From Candidatus Peregrinibacteria bacterium (GTDB lineage: Bacteria; Patescibacteriota; Gracilibacteria; UBA1369; LOWO2-01-FULL-3): a stretch of DNA of 16,347 bases. The translations under genes were made by a program, and so were the position numbers. The notes beneath the pieces were generated by a model. The model was not told the origin of the DNA. It searched no databases and saw nothing but the letters and a program-made list of their open reading frames with translations. Every line of letters starts with the position of its first letter. Position 1 is the first letter of the stretch. Positions 13,827-16,347 of the stretch are shown here, piece after piece. Where the stretch lies: positions 1 through 16,347 of the forward strand of contig SLNK01000015.1 in assembly GCA_007133095.1 (NCBI GenBank), read 5' to 3'.

Positions 13827-14978
13827 ATGAAGAAGGTTTTTTTACTTTTTTTTGTCGGTTTTCTCCTTTCATCCCCTCATTTTGGCGGGAATACGGCATC
13901 AGCGACTTATCTTCACGCGGCGGAGAACATTTCAATTTCAGAACCGATATACGGTGATACATATATTCTTGCGGGGAATGGTTCAGTTGACGCGGAAATT
14001 TTTGGGGATCTTTATATAGTCGGGGGGAATATTGAGGTTAACGGGGATATTGAAGAAGATTTGGTTGTTGCGGGAGGGAAAGTTGTGGTTTTTGGGGATG
14101 TTGGTGGAGACTTGAGACTTGTAGGGGGGCAGGTGGCGGTTTACGGGAACGTTGGTGAAGATGTTGTGGGCGTTGGAGGGCAGTTGGATATTTCTTCAGA
14201 TACTACCGTGGGAGGGAATGTGATAGTTGGCGCGGGGCTTTTGACGGTAGACGGGACAATTGAAAATAGTTTGAGAGGCGCCGTTGGTGCGATTTTTTTA
14301 AACGGACAGGTTGCCGGAAATGTGACTTTGAGTGTAGAGGATTCTTTTATGATCGCCGATGACGCTGTAATCGGGGGCAATCTACATTACTCCGCTCTAT
14401 TGGAAACAAAGGTTCCGGAAGGAGTTGTCGGGGGGGAAATAACATTCAACAAATTCCAGAGAGAAGCCCTGTTTGAGGATCTGACTTTTCTTTTGCTTAT
14501 GCAAAAACTTGTCAGCTTCCTTGCGATGTTATTGCTTCTTTTGATTTTTGTAATCCTTTCGCCGAACACACTTACAAGTTCCGCGGTAGCCACCCGTAAA
14601 AACATTTTAAGATCCTTTGGGGTCGGATTGCTTACAGTCATCGGTATTCTTGTGGGATCAATAATTTTGATGATGACCGTTGTTGGAATTTCCTTTGCCA
14701 TGATGGCATTGGCCGGCGCGCTTATTCTCTTCTACTTGGCCAGAGTTTTTGCGGCAGCTTGGCTGGCTTCATACATTATTAATTTTGAGAAAAAAGTGCC
14801 ACGTTGGAAGCTGTTCGGGGTAGTGGCTCTCGGTATTTTGTTTTATTACCTCCTGGGGATGATCCCTTTCCATATAGGAAGAATCCTGACAATTATTCTG
14901 TTCTTGATTGGTGCGGGATCCTTTATTCTGGTCAATCTGAGCCACTTGAAGTTTTTGAAATCGAAAGGCAGGCTTTAG
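13827..14978 (+). CDS. Secreted bactofilin-like beta-solenoid with C-terminal membrane helices
   Basis: A 383-residue protein with a signal peptide (Lys-Lys, hydrophobic 4-15, likely cleavage after ATA near 24-28). Residues about 40-207 are a run of roughly nine 17-residue repeats of the type GDLYIVGGNIEVNGDIE, with glycine turns and alternating Val/Ile, as expected for a right-handed beta-helix of the bactofilin (polymer-forming) type. About five hydrophobic segments follow (near 222-245, 263-285, 287-318, 328-345, 350-370) and a Lys-rich tail. The solenoid would therefore face outside while the helices anchor it. Classical bactofilins are cytoplasmic and lack these helices. The role is unknown; an envelope scaffold is plausible given the LCP gene upstream. 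The ATG at 13827 is chosen over an upstream in-frame ATG at 13785, because it starts a proper signal peptide right after a -10 box. Confidence 0.82.
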   Translation: MKKVFLLFFVGFLLSSPHFGGNTASATYLHAAENISISEPIYGDTYILAGNGSVDAEIFGDLYIVGGNIEVNGDIEEDLVVAGGKVVVFGDVGGDLRLVGGQVAVYGNVGEDVVGVGGQLDISSDTTVGGNVIVGAGLLTVDGTIENSLRGAVGAIFLNGQVAGNVTLSVEDSFMIADDAVIGGNLHYSALLETKVPEGVVGGEITFNKFQREALFEDLTFLLLMQKLVSFLAMLLLLLIFVILSPNTLTSSAVATRKNILRSFGVGLLTVIGILVGSIILMMTVVGISFAMMALAGALILFYLARVFAAAWLASYIINFEKKVPRWKLFGVVALGILFYYLLGMIPFHIGRILTIILFLIGAGSFILVNLSHLKFLKSKGRL

Positions 14979-16321
14979 TCTGAATAATTTTCTTTGATGT
15001 ATTTCTTTGCTTCCCTTTTTGCGGTGAGTTCTCCTCCCAGTTGTTTTTCCCGTACATCGGCAAGGATTTCTCCAATCTTTTTCCCGGGCTCGATCTTCAA
15101 GAATTTCATTATTTCCGTACCGCTTATCAGGCTCTTCGGCATTAATTTCAATTTTGCTATTTCACTCAAATAAAGCTTCTTCAATTTTTCATAGGCCGAT
15201 AAATCCATAGGGTCTATCCCCATGGCATCCGCTCGGTATGTTTCCAGAAGCTCCTCAAATCCTGGATGCAGAAACCAGTGGCGTCTTCTTGCGTCGCTCA
15301 TTTCAAACAAAGGCACCATCATCATGTGATGTGATATCAACCAGTGAACCTTTTGGATTATTTTCGTGGGGAATTTTAATCGTTTTAGAATATTTTTTGC
15401 GATCTCAGCCCCGACTTCCGCGTGCCGATCATATCTTATTCTCTCCTTATCGTCTGAAAATGTTTCATATTTTCCAACGTCATGTAAAAGGACCGCCCAC
15501 TTCAGCGCGAGACTGGGGGGTTCTTCCGGCAACGGATTAGGATCCGCTTCTTCATCCGTGATGCTGTCCAAAGCTCTTATAGAATGATCCCAAACATCTC
15601 CCTCGTGATGAAATTGCAACGGTTGAGCCAATCCTTTCAGGTGACAAAGTTCCGGAATTATTAATTCCAGAGCTCCGATTTCAAACAGTTCCTCGAACGC
15701 TTGTCCCGCGTTGTGACCCATTATCATTTTGTTCAGTTCGTCCCTTACCCGGTCCACGCAAATATCCTTTATGAGATGTACGTTTTTGTGGATGCCTTCA
15801 TATGTTTGCGGGTGGTACTGCATTTCATAGCTGTTTTTGAATCGTACCGCTCTTAAAATGCGCAGGTGATCCTCTTTTATCCTTTTCTCCGGATCCCCGA
15901 TAAATTTCACCAATCGGTCTCTCATGTCCCTCTGTCCGTCAACGTAGTCCAAGATCCTATCTTCCAACGGATCGTATAAAATCGCGTTGATTGTGAAATC
16001 ACGACGTAGAGAGTCCTCTTTTGCGCTTGTGAATTCGATGGCGTCCGGTCTTCTGCCGTCACTATATCCGGCATCCGATCTAAAGGTTGCGATTTCAAAG
16101 GTTTTTCCATTTTGTATAGCCAGAATAACTCCGAATTTTTTACCGATGGGGATTGTGTGCTCGAGTAAATCTTCTATCTCGTCCGGTTTTGCGGAAGTGA
16201 CTATATCAAAATCTTTGGGTTCGATGCCAAGCAACATGTCACGCACGCAACCTCCCGCCCAATAAGCTTCGTGTCCGGCGTCTTTCAAAATTTTTATAAT
16301 TTCTATGGAAGTTACTTTCAT
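14975..16321 (-). CDS. CCA tRNA nucleotidyltransferase / poly(A) polymerase family with HD domain
   Basis: A 448-residue class II nucleotidyltransferase that adds or repairs the 3' CCA of tRNAs (or adds only A in split systems). Head domain: AGGCVRD (22-28), metal-binding DFDIVT with Asp37/Asp39 (37-42) and FEIATFRSD (75-83). Then RRDFTINAI (106-114) and RIKEDHLRILRAVRF (147-161), which bind and select nucleotides. A C-terminal HD phosphohydrolase domain contains HHEGDVWDHS (238-247), LLHDVGKYE (278-286), DRHAEVG (298-304) and SHHMMM (330-335). The length is typical of HD-containing CCA enzymes such as E. coli Cca and its relatives. Seven bases separate the ATG from a TATAAT -10. It overlaps the solenoid gene by 4 bases at the stops. 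Only one such enzyme is visible here, so A-adding versus CCA-adding cannot be decided. Confidence 0.93.
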   Translation of the reverse strand: MKVTSIEIIKILKDAGHEAYWAGGCVRDMLLGIEPKDFDIVTSAKPDEIEDLLEHTIPIGKKFGVILAIQNGKTFEIATFRSDAGYSDGRRPDAIEFTSAKEDSLRRDFTINAILYDPLEDRILDYVDGQRDMRDRLVKFIGDPEKRIKEDHLRILRAVRFKNSYEMQYHPQTYEGIHKNVHLIKDICVDRVRDELNKMIMGHNAGQAFEELFEIGALELIIPELCHLKGLAQPLQFHHEGDVWDHSIRALDSITDEEADPNPLPEEPPSLALKWAVLLHDVGKYETFSDDKERIRYDRHAEVGAEIAKNILKRLKFPTKIIQKVHWLISHHMMMVPLFEMSDARRRHWFLHPGFEELLETYRADAMGIDPMDLSAYEKLKKLYLSEIAKLKLMPKSLISGTEIMKFLKIEPGKKIGEILADVREKQLGGELTAKREAKKYIKENYSD

Positions 16322-16347
16322 CCAGTAGATTATACCAGAAAACGGGG
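16322..16347 (-). promoter_or_regulatory. Promoter of the tRNA nucleotidyltransferase, extended -10
   Basis: On the minus strand, TTTTCTGGTATAAT ends at 16329, followed by 7 bases and the ATG. It matches the extended -10 before the RNase gene at 890 (TTTTCTGGTAGAAT) at 13 of 14 bases. The -35 would lie outside the window. Confidence 0.6.

Noticed and set aside
13944..14447. DNA tandem repeat or CRISPR-like periodicity
   Set aside because: The roughly 51-base periodicity follows from 17-residue beta-helix turns; the units are too diverged at DNA level for a repeat array, and no CRISPR occurs in the window.
1..16347. Alternative genetic code with UGA read as glycine, as in Gracilibacteria and SR1
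   Set aside because: No conserved frame is interrupted by TGA, three genes end with TGA at expected places, and the glycine tRNA has anticodon UCC.

Overview
The window looks like a stretch of compact chromosome from a small-genome bacterium. I favour a Patescibacteria/CPR lineage, possibly Peregrinibacteria-like, but only tentatively. The reasons are the gene set (an LCP protein with an unusual ectodomain, a secreted bactofilin-like protein with membrane helices, YibE/F, a beta-CASP nuclease, an intracellular GH15), convergent genes that touch or overlap, almost no Shine-Dalgarno sequences, and start codons placed directly after -10 boxes. The standard code applies: TGA ends the CapA, YibE/F and RecQ genes, and the one tRNA is tRNA-Gly(UCC). 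I see no phage, plasmid, CRISPR, toxin or biosynthetic cluster.

Layout. 1-858 (+): 3' part of a CapA-like metallophosphatase, cut by the window edge. 890-2296 (+): beta-CASP metallo-beta-lactamase RNase. 2301-3416 (-): YibE/F membrane protein. 3417-3748: a 332-bp gap holding a structured, transposase-less inverted-repeat element (MITE/REP-like, 3449-3677). 3749-4714 (+): ROK sugar kinase with a GC-rich low-complexity insertion and no zinc site. 4681-6501 (-): GH15 glucoamylase/trehalase-type hydrolase, overlapping the ROK gene tail-to-tail. 6561-6620 (+): possible leaderless leader peptide whose stop overlaps the start of a small VTT/DedA-like membrane protein (6617-7273). 7305-8579 (-): short RecQ helicase. 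8652-9848 (-): DEAD-box RNA helicase. 10119-10193 (-): tRNA-Gly with encoded CCA. 10327-12429 (+): LCP-family protein with three copies of an unrecognised module outside the membrane. 12431-13819 (+): RlmD/TrmA-type uracil-C5 methyltransferase. 13827-14978 (+): secreted beta-solenoid plus membrane helices. 14975-16321 (-): tRNA nucleotidyltransferase with HD domain.

How the genes may work together. RNA processing and modification dominates (beta-CASP RNase, DEAD-box helicase, uracil methyltransferase, CCA enzyme, tRNA). A cell-surface group (LCP protein and secreted beta-solenoid, probably CapA) sits beside it. The GH15 and ROK genes form a plausible glucose-release and glucose-phosphorylation pair, although they are convergent rather than an operon.

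No single undescribed system stands out. The best leads are the inverted-repeat element that appears to supply the -35 box of the YibE/F gene, the triplicated LCP ectodomain module, a recurring extended -10 motif (TGGTATAAT-like) set 4-9 bases from start codons, and the coupled leader ORF at 6561.
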